Shown here one piece after another: positions 44,320-53,035 of a stretch of DNA of 64,000 bases. The notes beneath the pieces were generated by a model. That model had not been told where the DNA came from. It searched no databases and worked only from the letters and a program-made list of their open reading frames with translations. Source of the DNA: Acidobacteriota bacterium. Lineage in GTDB: Bacteria; Acidobacteriota; Vicinamibacteria; Vicinamibacterales; SCN-69-37. A program made the position numbers and the translations under genes. The DNA lies in assembly GCA_947467605.1 (NCBI GenBank), contig CANIII010000016.1, forward strand, positions 38,818 through 102,817. Direction: 5' to 3'. Within the stretch, counting starts at the first letter, position 1. Every line of letters begins with the position of its first letter.

Positions 44320-44577
44320 ATGGCCACATGTCCTGAATGCGACGCCGAAATTGAAATCGATGACGACGATCTCGAAGACATTCAGATCGGCGACCCCTTT
44401 GAATGTGACGAATGTGGCAGCGCTCTGCGTGTGGCCACGCTCGTGCCGCTCGAATTTGATCCCGACGAAGATCCAGAGGATGAAGACGACGACGAGAAAG
44501 AGAAAGAGGAAGACGACGTCGACGAACTGGATGAAGACGAGGACGAAGACGACAAAGACGATAACTGGGACGAGTAA
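44320..44577 (+). CDS. LysW-like acidic zinc-ribbon protein
   Basis: An 85-residue protein that starts MATCPECDAEIEID and continues with IGDPFECDECGSALRVATL, a CPxC/CDxC zinc ribbon very like LysW, the amino-group carrier protein of lysine/arginine synthesis in Thermus and archaea. LysW ends in EDWGE, whose terminal Glu carries the substrate; this protein ends in DDNWDE. Between the ribbon and the tail is a run of about 35 almost purely acidic residues, longer than in LysW (about 54 residues in total). No lysX, lysZ or argX partner is nearby. It may be an amino-group carrier or another acidic adaptor. Confidence 0.7.
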   Translation: MATCPECDAEIEIDDDDLEDIQIGDPFECDECGSALRVATLVPLEFDPDEDPEDEDDDEKEKEEDDVDELDEDEDEDDKDDNWDE

Positions 44578-45318
44578 CTAGTCCCGCTTACGCGCCACAC
44601 ACATCACCGACGACCCCACCGGCAGAGCGGCTACCCGCATCGCGGCGGCTTCGAGCCGGAGGGCACCCGCCAAGAGGGCGTTGAGCGGCGCCGCCGGGAC
44701 TTCCATTTCGGTCTCAGCCGCCTCATCGCGATGACCCAGCAGCCGCTGTGACATTCGCACGGCCAACGTAATCGGCAGCGTCGTCATGTTCGTGTACGAC
44801 ATTCGCACAATCTCAAAACCGGCCGCGGTGAGTTTCGTCCGCAGTCGACCGGTCGTGTACCGTCGTCGCTCGTTGGCTAGCGCGGAGTGTGAGCCGGTCA
44901 GGATGTCGAGCGCTGCAGCATTGACGAGCGTGATGCCGCCCGGCTTCAGCACGCGGTGCATCTCAGCGAATGCCGATCGCTCGGTGGCGTCGTCGAGCGA
45001 ATAGATCACATCAAATGAGGTCGCCAGATCGAATGCTGCGGAGGGGCAGGGGAGGGCCGCGACGTTGCCCTGGACCATCCGTCGTCCGTGGCGTCGACCG
45101 ACCGCGAGTCCGGTCGGCGAGAGTTCAACGCCCATGGCCCATCCGTACTGTTGGAGCCAATCGAGATTTCGGCCGGTGCCCGCCCCGCAATCCACAATGC
45201 GCAGTGGCCGCGTAGAGGGCAGTGCGCGGCTGAGCATGTCCTGGGCGAAACGTCGGAGACCGAGGAACCAGAAATGACGGTCTTCAGCGCTGGCGGTGGC
45301 TGCCAGTAGGCGATCCAT
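44578..45318 (-). CDS. SAM-dependent class I methyltransferase
   Basis: A 246-residue methyltransferase. Motif I is LRIVDCGAGTGRNLDWL, motif II is WAMGVELSPTGLAVGRRHG, then FDLATSFDVIYSLDD and MHRVLKPGGITLVNAAALD. The substrate is unknown. The C-terminal part (about 175-246) is hydrophobic and resembles the small-molecule or quinone methyltransferases that associate with membranes. It ends on the base after the LysW-like gene stop (convergent, no gap). Confidence 0.85.
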   Translation of the reverse strand: MDRLLAATASAEDRHFWFLGLRRFAQDMLSRALPSTRPLRIVDCGAGTGRNLDWLQQYGWAMGVELSPTGLAVGRRHGRRMVQGNVAALPCPSAAFDLATSFDVIYSLDDATERSAFAEMHRVLKPGGITLVNAAALDILTGSHSALANERRRYTTGRLRTKLTAAGFEIVRMSYTNMTTLPITLAVRMSQRLLGHRDEAAETEMEVPAAPLNALLAGALRLEAAAMRVAALPVGSSVMCVARKRD

Positions 45319-45357
45319 GCACTGAATTATGGCAAGATACCGCAGGAGTTGTGGCCT

Positions 45358-45957
45358 ATGCGTCGCTTTGTGGCAGGAAAGATGTCGAGTTTGCTGTTGT
45401 TGAGCGTCCTGGTGGCGCCCAGTGTCATGTCCGCCGCTTGCGGCAAGAAGCAGCCGCCGGCTGTGCAGCCCGCGCCACCGCCGCCGCCCGCGCCGGCACC
45501 CGCCGCGCGCACTCCGCCTCCGCCGCCACCACCTCCGCCACCCGCACCGGCCCCGGCGCCGAAGCCGCCAACTGAAGAAGAGTTGTGGGCACGGTTGTCA
45601 CTGGCTGACTTGATCGCGCAGCAGCCGCTGGATGACGTGTTCTTCGCCTACGACAAGGCAGAGTTGAGCGACGCGGCGCGCGCGAGCCTGCAGAAGAACG
45701 CGGCGTATCTGAAGAAGTGGACCAGCGTGCGACTCACGATCGAAGGCCATTCCGACAAGCGCGGCACAGCGGAGTACAACCTCGCACTTGGTGAACGGCG
45801 CGCGAACGCGACGCGCGACTACCTCGGCAGCCTTGGCGTCGACCTCGCTCGTGTAGCGATGGTGAGCAAAGGTGAAGAACAGCCGGTGTGCGCGGAAGAG
45901 ACTGAAGACTGCTACGCGAAGAACCGTCGCGGCCACGCCGTGATTACCGCGAAGTAG
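45358..45957 (+). CDS. pal: Pal/OmpA-family peptidoglycan-associated lipoprotein
   Basis: A 199-residue outer-membrane lipoprotein. The signal peptide ends VMSAACGKK (lipobox Cys). A Pro/Ala-rich linker of about 45 residues leads to an OmpA C-terminal domain: DDVFFAYDKAELSDAARASL, LTIEGHSDKRGTAEYNLALG, ERRANATRDYL and RVAMVSKGEEQP. It anchors the outer membrane to peptidoglycan, normally with TolB. The ATG at 45358 follows GGAG at 9 bp; an in-frame TTG at 45349 overlaps that site and is unlikely. No tolQRAB genes are adjacent. Confidence 0.88.
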   Translation: MRRFVAGKMSSLLLLSVLVAPSVMSAACGKKQPPAVQPAPPPPPAPAPAARTPPPPPPPPPPAPAPAPKPPTEEELWARLSLADLIAQQPLDDVFFAYDKAELSDAARASLQKNAAYLKKWTSVRLTIEGHSDKRGTAEYNLALGERRANATRDYLGSLGVDLARVAMVSKGEEQPVCAEETEDCYAKNRRGHAVITAK

Positions 45958-46660
45958 TCAGCTCCGCATTGATGGCCTCAGCGGCGGCGCGGGGATCCTG
46001 CGCCGCCGTGATGGGTCTCCCCACCACAAGATAGGAACTGCCAGCAGCGATCGCCTCACGTGGCGTGAGCGTGCGGTTTTGGTCGTCAGCCTTGGCCTGA
46101 GCCGCTCCGCCGCGAATGCCCGGCGTCACAATCACAAAATCCGGACCACACGCCTGACGAATCGCCGCCGTTTCGAGTGGTGACGCGACGACGCCGTCGA
46201 GCCCGCACGCCTTCACCAGCGTGGCCAGTCGCACAACTTGATCGAGGGGCGAGGCCGAGACGCCGACGGTCGCGAGCGTGGCGGCATCCATGCTCGTGAG
46301 CACCGTGACCGCGATCACGAGCGGCTTCGGCGTGCCGAGCGCTGCCGCGCGTGCGGTTGCGGCGTCGCGAGCCGCCGTCAGCATCGGTGCGCCGCCGGTC
46401 GCATGCACGTTGCACATCCACACGCCCAGATCGGTGGCGGCCGCGACCGAGCCCGCGACGGTGTTGGGGATGTCGTGAAACTTCAGGTCGAGAAAGACCT
46501 TGTGGCCGGCCGTGACCATCTCGCGCACGATCGACGGGCCCACCGAGGTGAAGAGCTGGCTGCCGATCTTGAGTCCGCCGACCGAGTCACCCAACGTCTT
46601 CGCCAGCACGCGTGCGTCGTCGGCCGTTGGCACATCCACTGCTACGAGAATCGGATTCAT
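45944..46660 (-). CDS. pyrF: Orotidine 5-phosphate decarboxylase
   Basis: Last step of de novo UMP synthesis, a 238-residue TIM barrel. NPILVAVDVPTADDA is the usual start, and VFLDLKFHDIPNTVAGSV carries the catalytic D-x-K-x2-D motif. GLDGVVASPLETAAIR, VTPGIRGGAAQAKADDQNR and YLVVGRPITAAQDP complete the phosphate-binding site. The ATG at 46660 overlaps the pyrD stop by 4 nt (ATGA), so it is translated from the pyrK-pyrD-pyrF mRNA. It overlaps the 3-prime end of pal by 14 bp. Confidence 0.95.
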   Translation of the reverse strand: MNPILVAVDVPTADDARVLAKTLGDSVGGLKIGSQLFTSVGPSIVREMVTAGHKVFLDLKFHDIPNTVAGSVAAATDLGVWMCNVHATGGAPMLTAARDAATARAAALGTPKPLVIAVTVLTSMDAATLATVGVSASPLDQVVRLATLVKACGLDGVVASPLETAAIRQACGPDFVIVTPGIRGGAAQAKADDQNRTLTPREAIAAGSSYLVVGRPITAAQDPRAAAEAINAELTTSR

Positions 46661-47580
46661 TTGCCCTTGGTCATCGTGTTGGTGAGGTCCGTGATGCGCG
46701 CGATGTCGTGGCGCTCCATGTAGGACGTGAGGCCATCGATCAGTTTGTTCCAGACGAACGGGTCGACAAAGTTCGCGGTGCCGACCTGCACAGCTGCGGC
46801 GCCGGCAATGATGAATTCGATCACGTCTTCCGCGCACGTGATGCCGCCCATGCCGATGATCGGAATTTTCACAGCCTGCGCGCATTCATAGACCATGCGC
46901 ACGGCGATCGGGCGGATGGCCGGCCCACTGAGGCCGCCCATGCCATTGGTCAGCTTCGGTCTCCGCGTCTCGATGTCGATCGCCATCGCGAGGAACGTAT
47001 TGACGAGCGAGACGCCGTCGGCGCCGGCGTCTTCACACTGCCGCGCAAACGAGGCGACGTCGGTGACGTTCGGGGTGAGCTTCGGAATCAACGGCAGCGT
47101 CGTGGCTTTGCGCACGGCGGACACGACGGCATACGTGCTTTCCTGTATGCAGCCGAACTGGATGCCGCCTTCTTTGATGTTGGGGCACGAGATGTTCAGT
47201 TCGATCGCATGCACGCCCTCCGCGTCCGTGAGGGCGCGCGAGACCTCGCAGTACTCGTCGATCGTGGTGCCGCAGACATTGACAATGTTGGTGACGCCGA
47301 GCCGGCGCAACTCCGGTAGTTTCTCGCTGATGTATCGGTGGACACCGATGCCCTGCAGGCCGATGGCGTTGAGCATGCCGGACGGCGTTTCCACGATGCG
47401 CGGCGGCGCATGGCCTTCGCGCGCGTTCAGGAACAGCCCCTTCGACGCGACACCGCCGAGAGCGCCAATGTCGAGTGAGCCGGCGTATTCGAGGCCATAG
47501 CCAAAACAGCCCGATGCCGCAATGATCGGGTTCTTCAGCGAGAGCGAGCCGATCTGGACCGAGAGGTCGCGCGCCATCAA
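46657..47580 (-). CDS. pyrD: Dihydroorotate dehydrogenase, catalytic subunit (class 1B)
   Basis: A 307-residue FMN enzyme that oxidises dihydroorotate to orotate. KNPIIAASGCFGYGLEY, then NAIGLQGIGVHRYI, ELNISCPNIKEGG (catalytic Cys of class 1B), PKLTPNVTDVASFA, GLSGPAIRPIAVRMVYE, IIGMGGITCAEDVIEFI and AAAVQVGTANFVDPFV. The class 1B assignment agrees with the upstream pyrK. Overlaps both neighbours by 4 nt. Confidence 0.96.
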   Translation of the reverse strand: MMARDLSVQIGSLSLKNPIIAASGCFGYGLEYAGSLDIGALGGVASKGLFLNAREGHAPPRIVETPSGMLNAIGLQGIGVHRYISEKLPELRRLGVTNIVNVCGTTIDEYCEVSRALTDAEGVHAIELNISCPNIKEGGIQFGCIQESTYAVVSAVRKATTLPLIPKLTPNVTDVASFARQCEDAGADGVSLVNTFLAMAIDIETRRPKLTNGMGGLSGPAIRPIAVRMVYECAQAVKIPIIGMGGITCAEDVIEFIIAGAAAVQVGTANFVDPFVWNKLIDGLTSYMERHDIARITDLTNTMTKGK

Positions 47581-48392
47581 TGCACCAGCGCGTCCCAGAT
47601 GATCCGGGACGCGTCAAACACGGGGCCCTCAATGCAGGACCGGACAAAATGCGGCGTCGCGTGGTCGTTGACCTGCACGACGCAGCTGTAACAGCCGCCC
47701 ATGCCGCAGCCCATCACTTGCTCGAGCGACACGAATGTCTGGCAGTGATGCGCGGCACCGAGTGTGGCGACCGCGCGCATCATCGGCGTGGGACCACAGG
47801 TGTAGAGCGTGACGTTCGTCGTGCCGCGCGCCGACAGCGCACGTTCCAGCGGTGCCGTCACTCGGCCCTTCTCGCCCTGCGATCCATCCTCGGTCGTCAG
47901 CACGAGCGTGGCGCCGAGTGTCTCGAACAGCGATGCGTAATACAGATCGCTGGCACTGCGGCCGCCGTAGAAGAGGCGCATTCTGGCGTTCGTCTTCGCC
48001 AACGTCTCCGCCAGCGTGACAAACGGGGCCAGGCCAACGCCGCCGGCCACCATCCAATGTTCGTCGGCGGTCTGACGTGGCCACGGTTGCCCGAGCGGGC
48101 CGAGCACGTTCAGTCGATCGCCGGGCTTGGTCGAATAAATCAGGTTGGTGCCGACGCCGACTCGCTTGTTGAGAATCGACACACCTCTCGGTTGCCCGGT
48201 CGCGTCGCGCAGAATCTCAAAGATCGAGAACGGCCGCCGCAGCAACGGGTCATTGCCGAGTGAGGTCTTCACCATGACAAATTGCCCGGGCTCAGCCAGC
48301 CGGGCGAGGTCGGGCGCCGCAAATTCCACGACGTTGTAGTCAGCGGACAGGGCGCGGTTGGTCAGGATCTCCGCCAGAACATCGATCGCCAC
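47577..48392 (-). CDS. pyrK: Dihydroorotate dehydrogenase electron-transfer subunit
   Basis: A 271-residue ferredoxin-reductase-like subunit that passes electrons from PyrD to NAD. FAD site LLRRPFSIFEI, NAD-binding segment MVAGGVGLAPFVTLAE, and the [2Fe-2S] loop MGCGMGGCYSC followed by a fourth Cys in VRSCIEGPVF. The start is taken as GTG 48392 (VAIDVLAEILTNRAL); no better codon fits the family N-terminus. TATACT on the minus strand (48405-48400) would start transcription at about this GTG, so the mRNA may be leaderless. Confidence 0.92.
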   Translation of the reverse strand: MAIDVLAEILTNRALSADYNVVEFAAPDLARLAEPGQFVMVKTSLGNDPLLRRPFSIFEILRDATGQPRGVSILNKRVGVGTNLIYSTKPGDRLNVLGPLGQPWPRQTADEHWMVAGGVGLAPFVTLAETLAKTNARMRLFYGGRSASDLYYASLFETLGATLVLTTEDGSQGEKGRVTAPLERALSARGTTNVTLYTCGPTPMMRAVATLGAAHHCQTFVSLEQVMGCGMGGCYSCVVQVNDHATPHFVRSCIEGPVFDASRIIWDALVH

Positions 48393-48410
48393 TTGAGTAA
48401 GTATATCGAC

Positions 48411-50204
48411 ATGCGATTCCTTCGCATGCTGACGAACGCCATCGTCGTCGGCATGCTCGGCTCGGCGTACATCACGGCGCTCGTGCTCCAGCTCAATCCG
48501 CAGGTGCCACTCGTGTCTGCGACCTCGGCGCATTGGGCCGTTGCCGTCATGAGCTTCTACGGCGTGCTCCTCACGGTGCTCGTGTGGCTGTTGCTGTTTC
48601 TGAGAGACCAGTTTCTCATGGCGACTCTGATGCCGGGCTGGCTGAGCGTTCGCGTGCTCGCGTGGATCGGCGCTGTCTTCACGGGGCTGATGTCGTGGAT
48701 CACCTGGGGCAACTATCAGGGATTACGTGCGGTGCTCGACGATGCCGCCGCCGATCGACTGCGCACGGGCGCCGTTGCGATGACCGCATGCGCGGCGCTG
48801 TTGATGCTGACCGCCGTGCTGCGGTTCTCCTTTCGCCGCGGCGGACGACCCACAGGCGTGCTCCTTACGCTGGTGATGCTGGCGTCGGTGATCGTGCCCC
48901 TCGGCACTCGCGGCATCGGGGACGTCGTGGCGCCGAATGTGCCGGTGTTGCAAACCCGGCCAGCACCGCCACTGCGATCGCCATCGGCGAGCCAGATGCC
49001 CATGCCGGTGACGCCGTCGGTGCGCATGATCCTGCTCGACGGCGCGTCGCTGGGCTTTATTCGCGAGCGCATCGCCGCCGGGCAGTTGCCGAACTTTGGC
49101 AAGATCCTCGACCGTGGCGCCGTGGTCCCCATGGCCACGCTGAAGCCGACCCAGCCCGAACCCGTCTGGGCAGCAGCCGCCACAGGCAAATATCCGCCGA
49201 AGAACGGCATTCGTTCCACGTCGATCTATCGCGCCAATCCGACCGACACCGACGTGGTGAATCTGTTGCCTGACTACTGTTTTGCGCAGGGTCTCATCGA
49301 TCTCGGCTTTGTGACGGCGACCGACGCACGCGCCGATTCGCTGCGCGCACGCTCGCTCTGGGACATCCTGGCCGACTATCAACTGTCTGCCGGCATCGTT
49401 CGCTGGCCGCTCACATCCCCGGCGCACGCCACGCGAGGATTTACGATTACCGATCAGTTCGACAAAGCATCTCGGTCACCGTTGCGGCTCGACGACGCGG
49501 TGTACGGCGCGCCGACGACGGCGGCTGAGCTCGCGCGCGGTGCGTTCGATGCGACCCAGTTCACGCCGTGGCCGGAGGTGCTGCTCGACGACGTCGCCGC
49601 ATCCCCGTCCTCGTCGCTCAATGCCAAGCTGCGATGGGATCGCAGCTATCGACAGACGCTCCAGGAGTTGAACGATCAGTTTTCGGTGCAGCTGACGGCG
49701 ATTCGCTATACGGGTATTGACCTGCTGTCGGACGCGTACTTCGAATACACGGAGTTCGCGCGCCTCTCGAGCCTCACGCGCAACGTCACGCCGGAGGATC
49801 GCAAACGGTATGGCGGCGCCGTCGAGCGTTACTACCGCTGGATCGACGAACAGGTCGGCGCCACGATGGCCTCGCTCGAACCCGGCGATCTGCTACTCGT
49901 CGTCTCGGGCTTTGGCATGGACGTCGTGTCGCCGCTGACCGCGTTGGTGAACCGTGTCTTGCGCCTGGAAGAGCGTTCTGGTGCCCACGATGGCGCGCCC
50001 GAGGGCTTCCTCCTGGCGTTCGGCGCCAACGTGGCTCCGGGCCAATACCCGCGCGGCGCCATCGTCGACCTGGCGCCGACGGTGCTGTACTACATGGGTG
50101 TGCCCATCGGCCGCGACATGGATGGCTACGCGCGGACGGATATTTTCCAGCGACCCTTTACGCTCGGAAAGCCGACCACCTTTATCGCGTCGCATGAAAA
50201 ATAG
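48411..50204 (+). CDS. Membrane-anchored type I phosphodiesterase/alkaline phosphatase-like protein
   Basis: A 597-residue protein. The first 190 residues contain five TM helices (for example MLTNAIVVGMLGSAYITALV, FYGVLLTVLVWLLLFL, VLAWIGAVFTGLMSWITW). The rest is an alkaline-phosphatase superfamily domain: VRMILLDGASLGFIRE (metal Asp), PMATLKPTQPEPVWAAAATG (nucleophile region), RYTGIDLLSDAYFEY and LLLVVSGFGMDVVSP. In related nucleotide pyrophosphatases the last metal site is DHG; here it is SGFGMD, so metal binding may differ. It starts 18 bp from the divergent pyrK start. Confidence 0.75.
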   Translation: MRFLRMLTNAIVVGMLGSAYITALVLQLNPQVPLVSATSAHWAVAVMSFYGVLLTVLVWLLLFLRDQFLMATLMPGWLSVRVLAWIGAVFTGLMSWITWGNYQGLRAVLDDAAADRLRTGAVAMTACAALLMLTAVLRFSFRRGGRPTGVLLTLVMLASVIVPLGTRGIGDVVAPNVPVLQTRPAPPLRSPSASQMPMPVTPSVRMILLDGASLGFIRERIAAGQLPNFGKILDRGAVVPMATLKPTQPEPVWAAAATGKYPPKNGIRSTSIYRANPTDTDVVNLLPDYCFAQGLIDLGFVTATDARADSLRARSLWDILADYQLSAGIVRWPLTSPAHATRGFTITDQFDKASRSPLRLDDAVYGAPTTAAELARGAFDATQFTPWPEVLLDDVAASPSSSLNAKLRWDRSYRQTLQELNDQFSVQLTAIRYTGIDLLSDAYFEYTEFARLSSLTRNVTPEDRKRYGGAVERYYRWIDEQVGATMASLEPGDLLLVVSGFGMDVVSPLTALVNRVLRLEERSGAHDGAPEGFLLAFGANVAPGQYPRGAIVDLAPTVLYYMGVPIGRDMDGYARTDIFQRPFTLGKPTTFIASHEK

Positions 50205-50217
50205 TATGCTGTCGCAG

Positions 50218-50250
50218 CTCTTTAACCCGCCCCTGTGAGGGCGAGAAGAG
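50218..50250 (+). promoter_or_regulatory. PyrR-binding hairpin over the pyrR ribosome binding site
   Basis: The leader folds into an outer stem CTCTT/AAGAG, an internal bulge, and an inner stem CGCCC/GGGCG with loop CTGTGA. The CC-x-G-x-GAGG loop pattern and the A-rich bulge match the RNA element bound by PyrR. The 3-prime arm contains AAGAGG, the Shine-Dalgarno for the ATG at 50257. UMP-loaded PyrR should therefore block translation of its own operon. Confidence 0.75.
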
Positions 50251-50256
50251 GTCTAC

Positions 50257-50787
50257 ATGCCGGTTGTAATGGACGCCGATCGCGTCGCGAAGAGTCTGAC
50301 GCGAATCGCGCACGAAATCATCGAACACAATCAGGGAATTGACGATATTCGTCTGGTTGGCATTCGCACACGCGGCGTGCCGATTGCGAAGCGCATCGCC
50401 GCGTGCCTGAAGGCCATCACGGGCGCCGAGGTGCCGACCGGCATGCTCGACATCACGCTCTATCGCGACGACCTGATGCGCCATGACGTGGGGCCGCAGC
50501 CGGTGGTGCGCAGCACGGAGATCCCGTTCGATCTCGACGGCAAGCACGTGCTGCTCGTGGACGATGTGCTCTATACGGGGCGCACGATCCGTGCGGCACT
50601 CGATGCGTTGATTGATTTCGGCCGGCCGCGCACGATCCAGCTCGTCGTGCTGATCGATCGCGGTCACCGTGAGCTGCCGATTCGCGCCGACTATGTTGGG
50701 CGCAATGTGCCGACGTCGAAGAAGGAAAGCGTGCAGGTCCATCTCGTCGAAATCGACGGCCGCGATGAAGTGGAGGTGGAGGGATGA
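50257..50787 (+). CDS. pyrR: PyrR pyrimidine operon regulator / uracil phosphoribosyltransferase
   Basis: A 176-residue PRTase-fold protein. [16 protein letters not shown] near the N-terminus, the PRPP loop [21 protein letters not shown], and [21 protein letters not shown] identify PyrR. It binds RNA leaders in response to UMP and usually has weak uracil PRTase activity. It is the first gene of pyrR-pyrB-pyrC-pyrE; the operon is joined by 4-nt overlaps, so translational control at pyrR can spread. Confidence 0.96.
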   Translation: MPVVMDADRVAKSLTRIAHEIIEHNQGIDDIRLVGIRTRGVPIAKRIAACLKAITGAEVPTGMLDITLYRDDLMRHDVGPQPVVRSTEIPFDLDGKHVLLVDDVLYTGRTIRAALDALIDFGRPRTIQLVVLIDRGHRELPIRADYVGRNVPTSKKESVQVHLVEIDGRDEVEVEG

Positions 50788-51731
50788 GCGACGTGACGAC
50801 ACTTCGCAGCCGCCACTTGCTCGGCATCGAAGATCTTGAGCCGGCAGAGATTTCACTGATCCTCGACACCGCGGTGGCCATGAAGGAAGTGGGTACGCGC
50901 GCCATCAAGAAAGTGCCCGCCCTGCGCGGCCGCACGGTCGTGAACCTGTTCTTCGAGGCCAGCACGCGCACGCGCCTGTCGTTTGAGCTCGCCGAGAAGC
51001 GCCTCAGCGCCGACACGATGGGGATGACCACGTCCGGGTCGAGCGTGACCAAGGGCGAAACGCTGATCGACACCGCGAAGACGCTCGAGGCCATGTCGCC
51101 CGACATGATCGTGATTCGGCACGCGAGTTCCGGCGCGGCCCACGTGCTGGCGCGCGTCTGCCGGTCGAGCATCATCAATGCCGGCGACGGGACGCACGAA
51201 CATCCGACGCAGGCGTTGCTCGACGCGTTCACGATTACGGAGCGCAAAGGCACGCTGGCCGGCCTGCGCGTGGCGATCATCGGCGACCTGCTCCACAGCC
51301 GCGTGCTCCGATCGAACGCGCTCCTGCTCACGCGGATGGGCGCGAGCGTGATCGCGTGCGGCCCGCCCACGCTGATCCCGCTCGGGCTCGACCGGTTGGG
51401 TGTGACGGTCACGACGTCGATCGATGAGGCCTGCGATGGCGCGGACGTCGTGATGATGCTGCGCGTGCAGCACGAGCGCATGCACGGTTTGTTTCTGCCA
51501 TCGGTGCGCGAGTACTTCTCGCTCTTCGGTCTGACGACCGAGCGGCTCGCGCGTGCGAAGAGCGACGCGATCGTGATGCATCCGGGCCCGATGAACCGCG
51601 GCGTCGAAATCGCGAGCGATGTGGCCGACGGCAATCAGTCGGTGATTCTGGATCAGGTCGCGAACGGCGTTGCCGTGCGCATGGCCGTGTTGTATCTGCT
51701 CGCCGGTGGCGACGCACAGGGAGAGGCATGA
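50784..51731 (+). CDS. pyrB: Aspartate carbamoyltransferase, catalytic subunit
   Basis: A 315-residue enzyme that joins carbamoyl phosphate and aspartate. [18 protein letters not shown] carries the carbamoyl-phosphate site, then [59 protein letters not shown] and [13 protein letters not shown]. No regulatory pyrI subunit is adjacent. Overlaps pyrR and pyrC by 4 nt each. Confidence 0.97.
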   Translation: MSDVTTLRSRHLLGIEDLEPAEISLILDTAVAMKEVGTRAIKKVPALRGRTVVNLFFEASTRTRLSFELAEKRLSADTMGMTTSGSSVTKGETLIDTAKTLEAMSPDMIVIRHASSGAAHVLARVCRSSIINAGDGTHEHPTQALLDAFTITERKGTLAGLRVAIIGDLLHSRVLRSNALLLTRMGASVIACGPPTLIPLGLDRLGVTVTTSIDEACDGADVVMMLRVQHERMHGLFLPSVREYFSLFGLTTERLARAKSDAIVMHPGPMNRGVEIASDVADGNQSVILDQVANGVAVRMAVLYLLAGGDAQGEA

Positions 51732-53035
51732 AGACACTACTCAAAGGCGGCCACGTCATCGATCCGGTCGCAGGTCGTGACGGCGTATTCGATGTGCTGA
51801 TCGATGGCGATCGCATTGCAAAGATCGCGAAGGACATTCCGGCGGGTGACGCCAGAGTGATCGAGGTGCCCCAGGGCTTCCTCGTCACGCCGGGGCTCAT
51901 CGACATGCACGTGCATTTGCGCGAGCCGGGGCAGGAACACAAGGAGACGATCGCGACGGGGCTGGCCTCGGCCGTGGCCGGCGGCTTCACGGCCGTCGCC
52001 TGCATGCCGAACACGTCGCCGGTCAACGATCAGGCCGGCATCACGCAGTTCATGTTGAAGCGCGCCGCTGAAGTCGGTCTTGCGCGCGTGTATCCGATCG
52101 GCGCCGTGTCCATGGGCTCCAACGGCGAGCAGATCACCGAGATCGGCGACCTGCACAACGCCGGCTGTGTGGCGATTACCGACGACGGCCGGCCGGTGGG
52201 CTCGGCACTGCTGATGCGGCGCGCGCTTGAGTACGCGTCGATGTTCAAGATGCCGGTGATCGAGCATTGCGAAGATCCGTCGCTGAAGGGTGATGGCGTC
52301 GCGCATGAAGGCGCCGTGGCCTCGATGCTCGGCCTGAAGGGCATCCCCTCGTGCGCCGAGTCGATCATGGCTGAGCGCGACATCAGCATCGCGGAACTGA
52401 CCGGCGGCCACGTGCACATTGCGCACATGAGCGTGCGCGAGACACTGCGCGCCGTCCGCACGGGCAAGGAACGCGGCATCAAGGTCACCTGCGAAGTGGC
52501 GCCGCATCACTTCACCCTCACCGATGACGCGATTCGTGGATATGACACGAACACGAAGATGAATCCGCCGTTGCGGTCCGAAGCCGATCGTCTGGCGATG
52601 ATCGAAGGCCTGCGCGACGGCTCGATCGATGTCATCGCCACCGACCACGCACCGCACCACGCGGACGAAAAAGCCCTCGAATTCGACAAGGCCCCATTTG
52701 GCATCGTCGGACTCGAGACGGCGATTCCTCTCTGCGTGAAGCAGCTGATCGAGCCTGGCGTGATTCTCTGGCCCCGGTTGATCGAGCTCTTGAGCGCGAC
52801 GCCCGCGAAGATCCTGAACATTCCCGGCGGCACACTGACCGAAGGGGGCGTGGCCGATATCACCGTGATTGCACCAACCGCGCCCGTGACGATTCGTGCG
52901 GCGGCGCTGAAATCAAAATCAAAGAACACACCGTTCGATGGCTGGGACATGCGCGGCGCAGCCGCGGCGACGATCGTGGGTGGCAAGACGGTGTTTGTGA
53001 ACAACGCGGTGGCGGGGGCGGAGCGGTTTCGATGA
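51728..53035 (+). CDS. pyrC: Dihydroorotase (class I)
   Basis: A 435-residue zinc amidohydrolase that closes carbamoyl-aspartate to dihydroorotate. The metal motif is [19 protein letters not shown], followed by [40 protein letters not shown] and [18 protein letters not shown]. The MHVHLREPG form and the pairing with pyrB are typical for class I enzymes. Catalytic residues appear intact, so it is active and not a PyrC-prime type. Overlaps pyrE by 4 nt. Confidence 0.97.
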   Translation: MKTLLKGGHVIDPVAGRDGVFDVLIDGDRIAKIAKDIPAGDARVIEVPQGFLVTPGLIDMHVHLREPGQEHKETIATGLASAVAGGFTAVACMPNTSPVNDQAGITQFMLKRAAEVGLARVYPIGAVSMGSNGEQITEIGDLHNAGCVAITDDGRPVGSALLMRRALEYASMFKMPVIEHCEDPSLKGDGVAHEGAVASMLGLKGIPSCAESIMAERDISIAELTGGHVHIAHMSVRETLRAVRTGKERGIKVTCEVAPHHFTLTDDAIRGYDTNTKMNPPLRSEADRLAMIEGLRDGSIDVIATDHAPHHADEKALEFDKAPFGIVGLETAIPLCVKQLIEPGVILWPRLIELLSATPAKILNIPGGTLTEGGVADITVIAPTAPVTIRAAALKSKSKNTPFDGWDMRGAAAATIVGGKTVFVNNAVAGAERFR

